From contig NW_013653421.1 in assembly GCF_000499385.1 (NCBI RefSeq), forward strand, positions 1-32,500: a stretch of DNA of 32,500 nt. The letters are read 5' to 3'. This DNA comes from Eimeria necatrix (lineage: Eukaryota > Apicomplexa > Conoidasida > Eucoccidiorida > Eimeriidae). This document shows, in pieces, positions 10,375 to 21,967 of the stretch. Position 1 is the stretch's first letter; each line of letters opens with the position of its first letter. Under the pieces are notes generated by a model. It saw only the letters and a list, made by a program, of their open reading frames with translations, was not told where the DNA came from and searched no databases. The position numbers and the translations under genes were made by a program.

Positions 10375-11539
10375 CCTGCTGCAGGAGAAGCCCCGTGCAG
10401 CAGCAGCGGGACCTCGTGGGCAACAGCAGGGGCTTCCATGTCTGCAGCCACTGCAGCAGGAGGCAGCGCTGCTGCTGCTGCTTTGAGGACGCAGCAGAAG
10501 GCGATCGTAGCAGCAGGAACAGCAGCAGCATGCAGCAGCGGCAGGTGCAGCTGCAGCCACAGCCGCACCCCCCAGAAGTGCTGCGGGGAAAGCTGCGCCA
10601 CAGCAGCAGCAGCAGCAGCAACAGCAGCAAGCACAAGACACAGCAGCAGCCAATGGGCCCCTCCCAGGCGCGGCTGCAGCCCCTGCTTCTGCAGCCGGCG
10701 GCCCGCGGCCAGCAGCAGCAGCGCGTAGAGCGACTGCAGCAGCAGCAGCAGCAGCCAGACCCCGGGCCCCACACTTAGAACCATGTCAGTTTCTTCAAAG
10801 ATATATCTCTGGAGAGTCGCATATTCCCCGAAGCAGCAAATGGCAAAGAGAGCAGCAGCAAAGAGGCTGCAGCAAACCAGCCAGAGCAGCGCTCGGTCAG
10901 CTGCCTGCCACAGCGCGCTGTACGGCAAGCCAAACGGGCCCCGCTGCTGCTGCTGCTGCTGCTGCTGCAGCAGCAGCGCCCTCTCTTCTCGCCTCCTGCA
11001 GGGGCAGAGGGGCAGCTCGTACCACCAGCGCAGGGCCCGCACTGCAAATGGGAGGGGCTGCCTGGGCAGCAGCGCCTGCTCCTGCTGCCGCTGCTGCTGC
11101 CGCCGCTGCAGCTGCTGCTGCTGCTGCACCGGGTCAACAACGAGCCGGGGAGGAGCCCACGGGCTGCTGCGAGCTGCTGCAGCAGAGGCCGCAGCGTCCT
11201 GCGGAGACAAGAGCTCGTGGGACATAACGTGTTCCGTTCCGAAGCTGCTGCTGCTGCGAGGATCCGTCTGCTGCTCTTGTCGCTGCTGCCGCTGCTGCTT
11301 GCTGCTGCTGCTGCACCGCGTTGCTGCTGCGCCGCGTACCTTTCAGGTGTGGCAGATCCAGAGGAACCTCTGCTAGCGGATATCGTGCTGCTGCCCGCTG
11401 TAGTGGCAGCAGCTCTACTCACCTCGTAAAGCTTATCTTGCTGCTGCGACTGCTGCAGCACCAAGGGCTGCTGCCGCAGTAGACCGGTGGTAACTGCAAC
11501 CGCCGAGATGTTCTGGCGGCTTTTGTAGATGTTCCATGT
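9144..11539 (-). CDS. Gene C: multi-pass membrane protein with homopolymer runs
   Basis: Two exons are supported. Exon 11539-11423 follows a pyrimidine tract ending AAAG, reads TWNIYKSRQNISAVAVTTGL and ends at GAG|GTGAGT. The second probably starts near 11339 and runs without a stop to 9144; both sides of the joint are phase 0. From the first ATG of the large exon (11225) there are 693 codons. Predicted spans lie at about residues 113-132, 148-174, 191-212, 226-248 and 355-377. Arginine and cysteine clusters precede the first span. Serine runs (285-294, 329-338, then 420-480) and alanine-rich sequence fill the C-terminal half. The N-terminus is not defined: an upstream minus-strand donor CAG|GTATCA near 11635 suggests at least one more exon. 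I do not recognise the family. The alanine- and serine-rich tail could contain unrecognised introns. Confidence 0.5.
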
Positions 11540-11749
11540 CTTTAAAAGGAAAAATAGTTCATTTCAGTGTACGTGGACCTGAACCTGTGCATGTTTCCCT
11601 CGAAGAAGTAGCTATCTGCTCTATTTCATTGATACCTGTTGCTGCTGCAGCTCCTGCTGTTGCTGCTGCTGTGTTCGCGCTCTTCTTGCGGCAGGGACAC
11701 CAAAATATCTGTGTCTTATCGTCGCAAAAAACACCAAATCCGTGTTAAA

Positions 11750-14700
11750 CGCGAGTTAATTCAATTTAAACGACAGGCATTCTGCATGCAGCAGCAGGTG
11801 TCCACTGGGGCCTCCTAGCACTCTAGATCTGCTGAGCAGCACCGGGGCCCCCCAGCAACTTTCAGTCGAGCCCCAGCAACACTGGTGAAAGCTGTGTTGT
11901 CTAAAAGCTTGTGAAAGTTGTGTTATCTTATAGGCTCTATTTCTTTGCAGTTTTCTCGGCGGCCCTCTGGGGCCCCGTGGCTGCGATCCTGAACAGCAAG
12001 TGCCCCGGCGAGGGCTTGAGAGGCTTTCTCGCAGTCTCGCCGCTCCCTTGTCTCATTCAAAAGTCCCAAATAAATATATTTGCAGAGGTTTCAGCGCCAG
12101 AGCCAATAGTAGGGGCCAGGGAGAGTGGCCGCGCCTCTGTGTAACGTGGCTGGCTCGGCGGCCGCGGGATACACCAGCAGTTTCGCCGTGATCCACTGCA
12201 TGCGTTTGCTGCACAGCAGAATTTTGCGTATTCGCTGCTGCCCGAGGGCTCTCTGTGTGGCTCCACAGTGCTGCTGAGCTCCTGGAAGCTGCCGTGTGGC
12301 TGTGGCGCATGTAGTGCTGCTGTGCAGCACACACAGAGCTGGATTGTAACTAAGAGCTGCAAAGTGCTGCTCTTTTTCTGTTCTGTTGCTGCCTTCTGAT
12401 TACATTGCATGCTCCATAAGTGGATAGTGTGGCTCCATTTCATTCCACTGCGCCGCACTCACACTTGCAGTTTCGGAAGGTTGAAAAAGGCAACACCACA
12501 ATAAACCCAAACCTAACTTGACGAGGTGTCCTGCAAGCCTCGTCATTGGATGGAGCATGAACTCTTTTAATTAGTTCACTTTATTTTAATTACAGCATTC
12601 CCAGCATGTAGGTCGCAAGCATATGGAGCCGCGAGAGCTCTAGTTCATCACTTAATTGAAGCAGGGAAGCAGCTTGCTGAACGCATGCGTACTGCTAATA
12701 TGAACAGTTATTTACTTGCGTGTAATTTTGTGAGTTAGATTTCCCCATGCACTGACTTCTCCTGAAAATGCCAAAGGTGCCTATTTGAGCTTCCAAGCAA
12801 TTCATCTTATGGCTTCAATGCTGGCTTCACCACTATTTCTGGAGTTCAAAAACGAAAGGACTTCACTTGACTCTTCTCCCAAAAGCCAGTCTTACCCTTG
12901 CAGCTACTGTATTGGACACTTTGAGGCCATTTCGTAGCAGTTCTATTCAGAACCGTCATATGCTAGTCTAGTCCCGTAGCGGGAATTTTACGCTGTCTTG
13001 CAAAAAAACTAATGTTATAAGAGTTTTCCAATTCTGTCCTTTAAAGGTGACTTATAGCTAGCTGAGCCTTCCAACTGGTTTCACATTTGCGAGAGCTCAA
13101 GGGCCTGCAGCTACCAAGGGACACGAGGGTAGCGCAAATGGACCTAATCGCTCCAAGCGAGTTCAGCCAAGCTGCAAGAGAATGAGTACATGCGCAAGGC
13201 CCATAAAATGCATCATTAAAACACCTTTAGGACCTCTACAGTAACCCTCCGGCTGCTGGTTATACCCTATGTCTTTGCCAGATTTCGTGGCAGCGCGCCA
13301 GAGCCAGTGGCTGGCGTGCAGTGCTCGAAGACCTGCGGCACGTTTGCGACACATTGCTTTTTTTGAAGAATGGTTTTAGTATGTTCAATGTAATGGCAGT
13401 CTGCATGCAGCAGTGCTTCTCAGAGAAACGTGGTTTGCTTCTTAGGCCACGTTTGGAGCTGCCGGCCGGGAGCCAGTTCTTCAACGGAACAGAAATTCAG
13501 TTTTGTTATTTCTCTCAGCTAGAAGGCGTGTACAGGTTGTCAGCAAGTTCAGCTAGCACAATTATTTTGATGCTTATGGCAAAAAATATGTACAATTTCC
13601 GTTTGCATTCATACAGTAGACGACTGAAGGCCAAGATCTTTACGCATAAATACCGGCTGTGTCTCAAAAATTATGAAATACTTTCCTCTGCTTGCCTGAG
13701 TCCTTGTCATACTAAACATGGATGTTTCTGGAGGTAAAGACGTCTAAAACCTTCTTACACTGTCACCTTAAGAGTCCGAGCAAACAGGAAATTCCCTGAG
13801 CGCATCTCATTCAAGCTGCATTTTAGTTTGTTTTCCCAGTAGAGTTCGAACTACCAAGAAGATTAGCGCAGGTTGCGCATAATAACGAATACAAGCGTAC
13901 ATATTTTTAAAAATATGGCGCGCTTCGTGAAGAAACGCTTCTGTTTAGGCGGCTGAAGGGATCCCTGTATGTTGCTGGAAATGCATTGAATTGCGCAAAT
14001 GAAAAAATGTTTAATCGATTCAACGGTCTTAGGCCGCCAGCGTAAACTGAGATGGTGAGTGCTTCAGTTTCAAGTTCACTGAATAGAAGGTGAAAAGAGC
14101 TCTGTAATTGTGCGGCCGAGCAAGCCGTAGATCCCGATGGGTCTTCGAGATACTCGAAGATACTGCTATCATTGCTCACATGGTGAACTTCCATCTGCGT
14201 CTAGTGATCGATCACTGGAAGGCTGTAATTGCTTACGCAAGCTGCCATGTTCATGCGCTCCCCAGTTTTCGCGTCTGCTGAAAGCGGCACAGATGCATGA
14301 TTTGCAATTTTTTCTCCCTAAGCGGCGCGCCAGGCTCCCTAAAATTGCTTTGCAGGCCTTTTCGTGACGAAGCACCGAAGCCGACGTTAATGAAAACGTG
14401 TTCTTGGTACTTTTTGCACACAGTGTAATTTGTAAACGGTCCAGGGGCAATGATAGCAGAAAACCAAAAATCAGCACATAATTCTTGACGCTATTTCCAC
14501 TCTGCAGAACAGGAAGTTGATGAACGAATTTGCCAGCAAGGGCGAAAAACGTCCCATGACTACGCGTCGCATCCTACGAGTGCCGCAATATGCAGGACGC
14601 ACCATAAAACAGGCTTGACTTTGAAGACAAAACTTCTCATGACATTGCAGCTATAGTGTGAACCTAGGCCGAGGGCCGATGGCATACTGTTGTACCTATT

Positions 14701-14880
14701 CGTATAAACAGAGAGGACTTCTAACATAACCAGCGAATGAGGTGGGTATTGGTCAATTGGCTAGAATGTGAGTCGCTCAGTTGCAAGCCCGTGCTGGTGC
14801 ATTTCAAAACTTTGTAAAGAAAAAGGAGAGAAACCGAGGACTTCTAGTTTGTTCAAAGTATTCGCAACATGTTTGCCTCT
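11750..14880. other. Repeat-poor region without a supported gene
   Basis: Triplet tracts stop near 11.75 kb and AT content rises. Short open frames occur on both strands, the longest about 138 codons at 13321-13737 plus, without start context, splice pairs or recognisable motifs. A pyrimidine-rich acceptor-like site at about 11950 precedes a 60-codon plus-strand frame (FSAALWGPVAAILNSK) that could be an isolated exon; nothing confirms it. Confidence 0.55.
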
Positions 14881-14889
14881 CCCTTATAC

Positions 14890-16115
14890 AGGATTATGCA
14901 GCTGAAGGCATTCACTGAACAATGACATTGACGGCGTCATATTCCCCTGCATGTGAGTTCCACACTGATCCTGCAAATGCGTCCTACCGTGGGCATTCAA
15001 GGCGGGCTTTGTGTTCTCGTACTCATCGTATTTGTGCTACACCTGACGGCTGCGGCCATCACAAACACGCATGTCGTTCGCTGTACGTAAGCTTGCCACT
15101 AGCTCAAGAATATCCTGAGCTTTGAATGCGAAAATCTGCGTTATTTGTTAGCCTTTTGCCCGGTCGTTTGGTACACGAGATCAACAGATAATATATGGCA
15201 ACTTTTGGCAAGCTTTCGCAAGCAAGCTACCCCTGTTACGTAGTACATTAGCAGCTGCGTTCGTCACCCAAATAAGGCCTTCAGTGCAATTACTTTTTTG
15301 AACTTACGTTACATGGTTTGCGCTAGCTTCCATACCAGAGGGCTTAATGGAAGAGACGAGAGTCGCGTCATCCCTACATTCCGTCGCAATTTCACAATAG
15401 ATGCTCTGCGCCTAGTCGCTCATCAAGCTAACAAGCGCCGCAGCATAGGGATCTGCGCATGTTCCTGTATTGTCTGTGTACGCTGGAGGATCTTCCCCGC
15501 TGCACATACAGACAGCTGCTTTCATTCAACTTGATTCCCTGCCGTGAAGCGCAGATGAGCATCCTGAAGCTTGCCTATTTCAGGCGCGCCACAGTGGACA
15601 ATGCTCTTCTGTACTGGGCGTGCTTGAAGGCTGAGTAACCATTTTCCCACTGCTCAAGAGCTTCTTGGCATGTTATAGCTGTCTCGACTTCCTGTGCTTT
15701 TGTAGCCGAAATCACAAATACCTTGTCTCCTGATTCTTCCGACTGTAAAATATCACCCGGGTGGTTGTTTTATTCCATTGTCTCCCATGTCCCACTCCCT
15801 ATACTAGTCACAATGTTCTTATGTTTTTCAGTGCTACTCGATACAAGCAATAATTCGGGGAGAACAAACGGTGTTACCGTCGTGATAGGTCACAGTTCAT
15901 GGTCCTCACTGGTGGACCTACGATGTGGTTGAACTTTCCACAATGCAGTGCGCTGCACTCAGTTGCTTGTAGAAAAGCAGCAATATCGGCAGCTGGATTT
16001 GCATCCGCGAGTGCTGTATAATGCTGAGCTGTTGAAATAATGCTCTTCCGCCAGTTGCTTATTGTAGCTGTGCAATACTGGTCACATCGGTCTCTGAGAA
16101 TGTGGCAGCAGCTGG
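14890..16115 (-). repeat. Inverted segmental copy of part of the SAG locus
   Basis: The minus strand of this segment aligns by eye with plus-strand 22,160-23,360. Shared are cassette 1 exons 2 to 4, parts of the introns between them, and the 93-nt exon-like stretch before cassette 2. Homology fades just before cassette 2 exon 2 at one end and just before the cassette 1 exon 2 acceptor at the other. The two copies lie about 6 to 8 kb apart in opposite orientation. Confidence 0.8.
15308..16093 (-). pseudogene. SAG-type surface antigen pseudogene
   Basis: Three exon relics match cassette 1: 16093-15922 (172 nt against 170), 15742-15624 (119 against 119) and 15499-15308 (192 against 192). Matching peptides include SALHCGKFNHI against TALKSGDFNHI and AITCQEALEQWENGY against AMTCQEALQQWETGY. 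Damage is clear. The first relic carries 2 extra bases near its acceptor, shifting the frame. The expected GT donor at 15623 reads GC. An in-frame TAG at 15414-15412 replaces a lysine codon. The sixth conserved cysteine is lost (LVSSI instead of LVCYI). No signal-peptide exon is visible above 16.1 kb. Non-functional as a full SAG; a truncated product cannot be excluded. Confidence 0.82.
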
Positions 16116-16159
16116 GAAAGCCGAAGCCACAATTGTGCACTTCAACTGCCATTTCTAGA

Positions 16160-17140
16160 GGCTATTAGCGAAGTTATGGTAATATCCTTCTTAAATGGCA
16201 GCTATTTCTGTCCTTGGTACACTTTCCACATCCGTCGCAAATCACAGAAGTCCAGCATTTGAAGCCGTTAATAGCTCCTGTGGAGCGTTCTTTTCATCCC
16301 ACCAATGACCGTTCATTTAGTTATTTTGTTATTCCCCGCCGCCCGCACATTCTGGAGTGCATTGCCGCCCTGTCTGAACGCAGTTACAGAGCTTTCATGC
16401 CCGACAGTGGCCGCGAGCACAAATGCGGCCCAGGTAATAAGCGATTTCATTTCCGAAATAGTGTTAAGTTAATCGGGTCTTCTGAAGTTTTCGAAATGCG
16501 CCTGCTATAGCTGCATTCTAATGCATTCTTTAGTTAGAGCTGAACTGAGGTGCTGCTGATGTAGGCGTCTGGTGCTGTGGCGGGGCTACCGCACAGTCAG
16601 TTGTGCCACTGCGTCGAAGTTGCACCAGCCTATGGCACGTGTAACCACCGTAAAAAGAGTGTTATTTGATTCCTTTTTACGAAAGACCGGCTTGCCATGA
16701 CACAGTTGTTAATGCTAATCTCAAACGCAGTTTCGACGGTCGCTCCGCAGAGCCCCAGTGACCCAGCGTGTCAAAGCATTTCCGATCACGCAGTGCTAAG
16801 GTTTCCTCTTCACAGAAATACTTCCCTAAGCGTACTTCTATTACTGCAACAGAATATGAGAGGTAACTAGCTGTCAGGGCTGTGTTGCTCCCCTGCTGGC
16901 TAAAACCTTTGCAGTGGCTGCGGCGGAATGTTGCTGCGCATGCGCTATAATGAAGAAGCATGCCCGAGTTGCGTCAAATCATCTGTTGCGATTGCCTTAG
17001 ACCATTCCATCAAAAAAGCTGCGTCACAATTTCCTCGCATCCGAATAAGCGGAACGGCAGGTGCTTAGAGGGTCGCTTAGGATCAGACCTGCAGGAGCAT
17101 GCAAGGTTGCAGCCACTTTGGCTTCTGCCGAGTGACGTTG
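16160..17140. other. Intergenic stretch, nothing supported
   Basis: Only short frames, for example 98 codons at 16214-16510 plus. I looked here for the missing first exon of the inverted SAG copy (minus strand, signal peptide ending in a phase-1 donor) and found none. Confidence 0.55.
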
Positions 17141-17142
17141 TG

Positions 17143-17445
17143 CTAGCTCGCTCCAATAAAGTAACAGAAGGCGAAGAATGAACACCATATTAAAAATGCC
17201 AACAACTCTGAGCTCGGACTGACCCATTTTTCGGTGCCGGTGGCTGTGGAGGCCAATTGCGTGGCCAGAGAAACCGCAAAATCGTCGCATCGCAGTAAAG
17301 CCTCCTCCAGCCACTTCTGACAATGCATTATATTTTCAGCTGACGCACACTTATCAAGCATAGAGGCCTTAGCCTCCACAAGTTTTGCCTTGAGGTCAGC
17401 GCAGCCCTTGAGGAGCTCCTGTTCCACCCCACGGCACTTCACCAT
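17143..17445 (-). CDS. Hypothetical small protein with C-terminal hydrophobic segment
   Basis: A 100-codon frame starting at ATG 17445. The first 70 residues look helical, with charged and hydrophobic spacing and five cysteines (for example LKAKLVEAKASMLDKC and WLEEALLRCDDFAVSLA). The end is hydrophobic (LLAFLIWCSFFAFCYFIG), as in tail-anchored proteins. A pyrimidine-rich stretch ending CTCTGAAG lies just before the ATG, so this may be the last exon of a longer gene instead. It is divergent from the plus-strand ORF that begins 46 bp away. I do not recognise the family. Confidence 0.4.
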   Translation of the reverse strand: MVKCRGVEQELLKGCADLKAKLVEAKASMLDKCASAENIMHCQKWLEEALLRCDDFAVSLATQLASTATGTEKWVSPSSELLAFLIWCSFFAFCYFIGAS

Positions 17446-17490
17446 TCTTCAGAGAGATACAGAACAAACCAGCATGCCGGAAGCTCGAGG

Positions 17491-19014
17491 ATGACAGGCT
17501 CTGCGCCTCCTCTCGTTGCATCATCCCATGCAGCGAGCGAAAGCTGCGGATGGCCAGATGAGGCAAGTGAGGCGAGCACGCGGCGCACTGCAGCGAAAGC
17601 AGCGTGGCCTCGAAGTTACCCTTTTGTACAACTAGAAAGGAAACACCCGTTAGCATTCACTTCTGTGGCTGCTGCGTCAGCAAAGTGCCACCTGCAGCTT
17701 CTGCAAGACCCGCTGTGGTTCGCAAGCCTCGCCGCTGCGCGTGCAGTTCATCGCAGCGGCGGCGGACGGGCAGTTTGCGGTGAAGAAGTGCACTTGTCCG
17801 CTGCAGCAAAGGAAGGCGCTGCAGTTGCTGCGGAAATTGCCACTGCAGCAGCAGCGCTGGGGCAGGGAGATCCGGTCCTGCGGCTGCAAGCTGCTGCGCT
17901 TCTTGGTGAGGCAGCAGCGCAGCTGCAGTCAATCGGTGAAAAGCTTTCTTCCTCAGACTCCGAACAGCCAGCCACAGCCCGCAGCGGACCACTGAGGCCT
18001 TCGGAAGACGCGCAGTGCAGTGCTGCAGCAGCGGAACGTGCTGCTAGTGCTCTGCAACTGTGGCACTTTCGGCTGATGGCTTTGCCTTTCAGCCTCAGTA
18101 TAGTGACTCTAGGGGCCCGAGGAGCAGCTCCGTGGAGGCCGCGGCCGTGCAGTGGGCTGTCTGGAGTTGCTGCGACTCCGTTGATGCAGCCTCCTTTTGG
18201 TGCGGATGAATTGCTGTTGCTGCAGCAGCACATCCAGCTTGCCATTTCATTTATAAATACTTTAGCCATTCGAATTCCCCACAAGCTCGAGCACCTTCAA
18301 CTCCGCTGCATGCATACACTGCAGCAGGCGCAGCAACTGCTGCTGCAGCTGGACCTCTCGGCAGCAATGCCTGCGCCAGAAACAGCTTCGGAAGCCGCGG
18401 AAGAACCTGTTGGAGCTGCACTATGCCCTGACGCCAGTATTGCTGACGTTTTGCCGCACACGAGTTCCTTGTTGCTGGGCACGCAGGACAGAGGAGTTGC
18501 TTTGCCGGTAGTGCCCGCTAGAGCCACTCCAGCAGCAATGAGTAAGATGCTCGTGGCATTTCTCCGTTGGAAACACCCGATCTGCGACTGGTTTTTGAAA
18601 TGTTATTTGCAGAATAATCATGAATTCACCATTTCGGTAATATGCTGCAGAGTTGGTGGTGTTGCTTTGCTTGCGTTTGCTGTGAGCTTAGTCAGGGCTT
18701 TCGGCGTCACTCCAGGTTTGCAGCGTCGGCAAAAAGAAGAGAAACATTCCTGGCTTAATCCCTCGGTCCAGCCGTTGGTTCCTCGCTTGTGGACTTTTAC
18801 ACTTCTAGGCAAGCAAAAAAACATGCGGGAAACTGCTCTTTCTCGCGGGTTTTTCCTCCCAACCGTCAGTCCATGTTGGAGAGGCGAATTTGTAGGCTGT
18901 CCTACTGGTGTTAGGGGAGGCTCAGCACCTGAAGGCAGCTTTCTTTTGAAACATGCAGCGAAGCTGCATGCATTCCTTACTTCCAGCCTGCGGCCTGAAT
19001 TGGCGTTGCGCTGA
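17491..19014 (+). CDS. Hypothetical protein, 507 codons, one predicted membrane span
   Basis: The longest intact frame in the repeat-poor half. The middle (about residues 90-300) is alanine-, leucine- and glutamine-rich with amphipathic helix spacing (for example GDPVLRLQAAALLGEAAAQL and LRCMHTLQQAQQLLLQLD). A hydrophobic stretch lies near residues 378-402 (ISVICCRVGGVALLAFAVSL), followed by basic residues. Single CAG/CTG-rich codon clusters recall the repeat-rich segment. The last 100 residues look less protein-like and a 3' intron may have been read through. A second plus-strand frame is open for 84 codons at 17741-17995. No family recognised; the start is simply the first ATG. Confidence 0.5.
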   Translation: MTGSAPPLVASSHAASESCGWPDEASEASTRRTAAKAAWPRSYPFVQLERKHPLAFTSVAAASAKCHLQLLQDPLWFASLAAARAVHRSGGGRAVCGEEVHLSAAAKEGAAVAAEIATAAAALGQGDPVLRLQAAALLGEAAAQLQSIGEKLSSSDSEQPATARSGPLRPSEDAQCSAAAAERAASALQLWHFRLMALPFSLSIVTLGARGAAPWRPRPCSGLSGVAATPLMQPPFGADELLLLQQHIQLAISFINTLAIRIPHKLEHLQLRCMHTLQQAQQLLLQLDLSAAMPAPETASEAAEEPVGAALCPDASIADVLPHTSSLLLGTQDRGVALPVVPARATPAAMSKMLVAFLRWKHPICDWFLKCYLQNNHEFTISVICCRVGGVALLAFAVSLVRAFGVTPGLQRRQKEEKHSWLNPSVQPLVPRLWTFTLLGKQKNMRETALSRGFFLPTVSPCWRGEFVGCPTGVRGGSAPEGSFLLKHAAKLHAFLTSSLRPELALR

Positions 19015-21828
19015 GGTGGAAGGAACCGCAGTCGAGATTATTTTTGAACTTCTGAAGTGTAATTCATCGCTATCGTTTAGACTTTAGGGGTCGAACAACA
19101 GTGTGTTTGGGATCATCAAGTCTTGCTTTTGCGTCCATTTTCATCCGTTTGAACTCCAAGATGCGATAAAAGGGATGTTGCTGGCTGTGACTGCATGGCC
19201 TTCTGGCCGCCGTAGTCTTGAAAAAATACACTTAACGTTGTGTTGGGCAGTTTTCACACATTTCACCGCGAGGTTCCGATACTAGCCTGTTGGTATGTGC
19301 CTTTTTTGAAGCATTTGTGCTACATAGCTCGAGACAATATTGTCATCCAGACGTCTTCTGTCTGGCAGCGGAAGCTTCACGGCATGTAACAAGCGAGGCT
19401 TTTCCTCAATCAAAGCGGTGCACAGCGGCCCAGCAAAACTTTTGCAATTTCTTGTAGCCCATCAAACAGCAAGTGCAGGCATCTCAACATGCTGGCGCGT
19501 TAGTGCGTCGGCCGCCTTGTAAGGCTAAGCCGCTACTTCGCAAACGGGAAACTGCAGCTGCGTAAAAGCATGTAGCGCTAAATGGTCCCGCAATCAGGGC
19601 AACAATAGTTGAGAGGACAAAAGCTGCAACAATGATGTTAAAGAAAAGCAAACTGCCTTCATTGTAGACGGACCACACCCGGAATCCACGCTAATTCGAT
19701 GTGGCAGGCAAAGTTTCGGAGCGCTGTAGCAAAGTGTTGTTACTGGAGCAGTTCTTTGCTACCTCTCTTCCACTGTGCCCGTTATCCCAGGGCCTGTAGA
19801 TTCACTGAGTGCATAAATTTCAGGCTTTGGCTGGGCACACGCCCGCCTCACCTGTTCATGACTGATACTTCTTCTTTTTATGCCTCATGCTGTAGCTTCA
19901 GGTCGAGTGAGAGCTGCTACCAGCTCGTTTAATGTAAAGGCTCTGCGTACCACGAATCAGCCCACCTCGCTGTGTTCTAAGGAGCTTCCCGAAATGCACG
20001 AGAGAAGAAAAAAACTGCCGGCACTTACTTCGACTCCCATGCAGAGCAGAAAGAAATAGAGCTGACAAAAGAAAAAGCCTGCAGTTTCGTGGCTGTCCGC
20101 AAGCTGCCTCTGGACCTCTGTTGGTGATACTTGACCAACTTACTGGTGCCGCGCACCACCCTGTTGCCGGGGCCTATATTATATGCTACTTTGGGACCAA
20201 TTACGAGGGTAAATTCTATGAAGGCGGCGAAAGATGTCCTCAATGCTAGGACAGAGGGCGTTATTTGGTTCTGCTGCAGGGGAATATCTGCAAAAATGAC
20301 ATTTTTTTCCGTTTCCTCATCTGCTTAGGATAAAATCGGTTTCACGAGCTGTATGGCTCCTAGGGTGTGGACATAATGCAACAACTATACAAAACTTAGG
20401 AATATGTATGTAGTAAATAAGAAAGACGGCTGCACACGGGCTTCAACAGCTCATGAAAGAATCTGTTGCTGTTCTGCTTTGTCCAAAATGGTACCAGGTC
20501 TCTCCATGAACTGTTGCTGCTGCATGACCATGGGGGACTACAGAGGTAAACAAAGAGTTCGGCAAGACTGTCGCCATTACCTTTTAGGCCCCAAGGGAAG
20601 TGCGCTTTACTGCACTTGTTGGCTAGGGCACGTCGGTGTCAGTTGCAGTTGGCCAAGGGGCTTGGCTAGGGAAATTTCCAAAGGAGCTAAGCAGTAGTAT
20701 GCGTGTGGTAGGTCCCGAAACTTCTGGAGAAACTGTTAACCGTATGACACTCACTGTGCGATAGCCACAAGCACTCCCCTGTGCGACACGTGCAGTCAAA
20801 GGAGAGGCGAATTTAGCTCCATGGACAGGCAAACACCACAGGTGTTAGCAGCGAGACGCTAACTCATGGAAGAATTTTTATCAAGTATAATGTTTTTATA
20901 GCATTTTGCCTCTCCCAAAACTCACGGGCGGGGTTTGTGGGGCAGAGCGGAAAAGAAGTGAGTGCGGCGGACTACGCTGAAATGCAGAGCCTCCTCTCAT
21001 CAGTTTTCTTTGCATACGCAAGGTTCGTATAAGCTCTAATGAATCAAGTATATTGTAAATGTTCAGTAAGGCTGAGCACACTAAGAAAAAAAATTCAGCG
21101 GGCCGCTTCTGTGAGCTAAAGGCCGACTGATGCGAGACCAACAGTGATCGGGGGAAGCAGTTTCCCTTTCTTTCTGAGTGATACATTGAAAAAAAACAAA
21201 ACCGTTTCTGAGGGAAACTCGATGTCAGTTGCGTGCTATCAGTTATTTGTGTGCCTATGCACATCAGCTCCCCCGCAGTGCACTCCAGGAGCAAACAAAA
21301 AAGGATGAGCCCGCGTGGTTGTGACTTGTTCTAAAATGGCGTGCCTGGAGCAGGCTACTCGGCTGGGCGGCGCTGCTAATTTTACGGCTGAAAACAGGAA
21401 ACACTGCGTTTAAAATTTGTTATTTAAGGAAGAAAAAGCATATTATATGAAAGCAACTTGGTCATTCACTGCGTGCGTGCTCTTCAGGCCAACGGTTGGA
21501 AAGGGGTCGGGAGTGACCTACTGATGCAACAAACGACATTGGGCCTCAGGTAAGCATTCGACCTAAATTGGCATACTTATTATGAAATTTTGCTTTGCTT
21601 ATTCTAATGGAATGCTTCAAAATGTGAACGTAGCTCTGGGTGTAGGCGGGCACTCACAGGTGCACTTGTGCGAAGGTAGCCGCATCGACTCTGGGAGCCC
21701 CGCCACAGCACCGTTGGACGATGCACGGCCCGCCATCCGATTGTAGGCAAGAGAACAATCCTAAAACATTTTATCTGGCGCACTTAGATTAATTTAGGAA
21801 ACCACTTTTTGTTTTGGTCGTTTCAGCA
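19015..21828. other. Intergenic region, no supported gene
   Basis: Frames shorter than about 130 codons on both strands without paired splice sites or recognisable domains. The promoter of the SAG locus should lie at the right end of this stretch; I see no defined motif I would annotate. Confidence 0.5.
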
Positions 21829-21967
21829 ATGAAATCGCTCTGCACTTGCGCCGCATTTGCGGTCGCGGCCGCTATAGCGCAGGGGAGCTTCGCAACTGCC
21901 TTCAGTCAAAATGGCAGGGCACTCCGAACTGTGCGAAACTCAAACGCAACTGATTTAACACCCATAG
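21829..21967 (+). CDS. SAG locus exon 1: signal peptide exon
   Basis: ATG at 21829 opens a hydrophobic leader (MKSLCTCAAFAVAAAIAQGS) with a plausible cleavage after GSFA at about residue 22. A 24-residue mature stretch follows, with one N-glycosylation sequon (NAT). The exon ends in phase 1 at ATA G|GTAAAC. All three downstream cassettes accept phase 1, so this exon could serve any of them. It is the only convincing signal-peptide exon I find between 21 and 26 kb. An in-frame TTG lies 15 bases upstream; ATG is preferred because the leader follows directly. Confidence 0.75.

Larger units (their letters stand above)
1..11750. repeat. CAG/CTG triplet-rich segment
   Basis: Dense (CAG)n or (CTG)n tracts, usually 5 to 20 copies and often interrupted by CAA or CCG, occur every few hundred bases from the left edge to about 11.7 kb, then almost vanish. 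They keep several frames open on both strands, so long open frames here are weak evidence for genes. In Eimeria such tracts are known to be translated as homopolymeric amino-acid runs (mainly Q, A, S, L). Here many lie beside plausible splice sites, so a given tract may be exonic or intronic. This matches what is described as the repeat-rich segments of Eimeria chromosomes; that assignment is inference from composition. Confidence 0.9.

Noticed and set aside
13321..13737. 138-codon plus-strand frame
   Set aside because: It begins at a non-ATG codon, has no recognised motif and its length is within chance for this composition.
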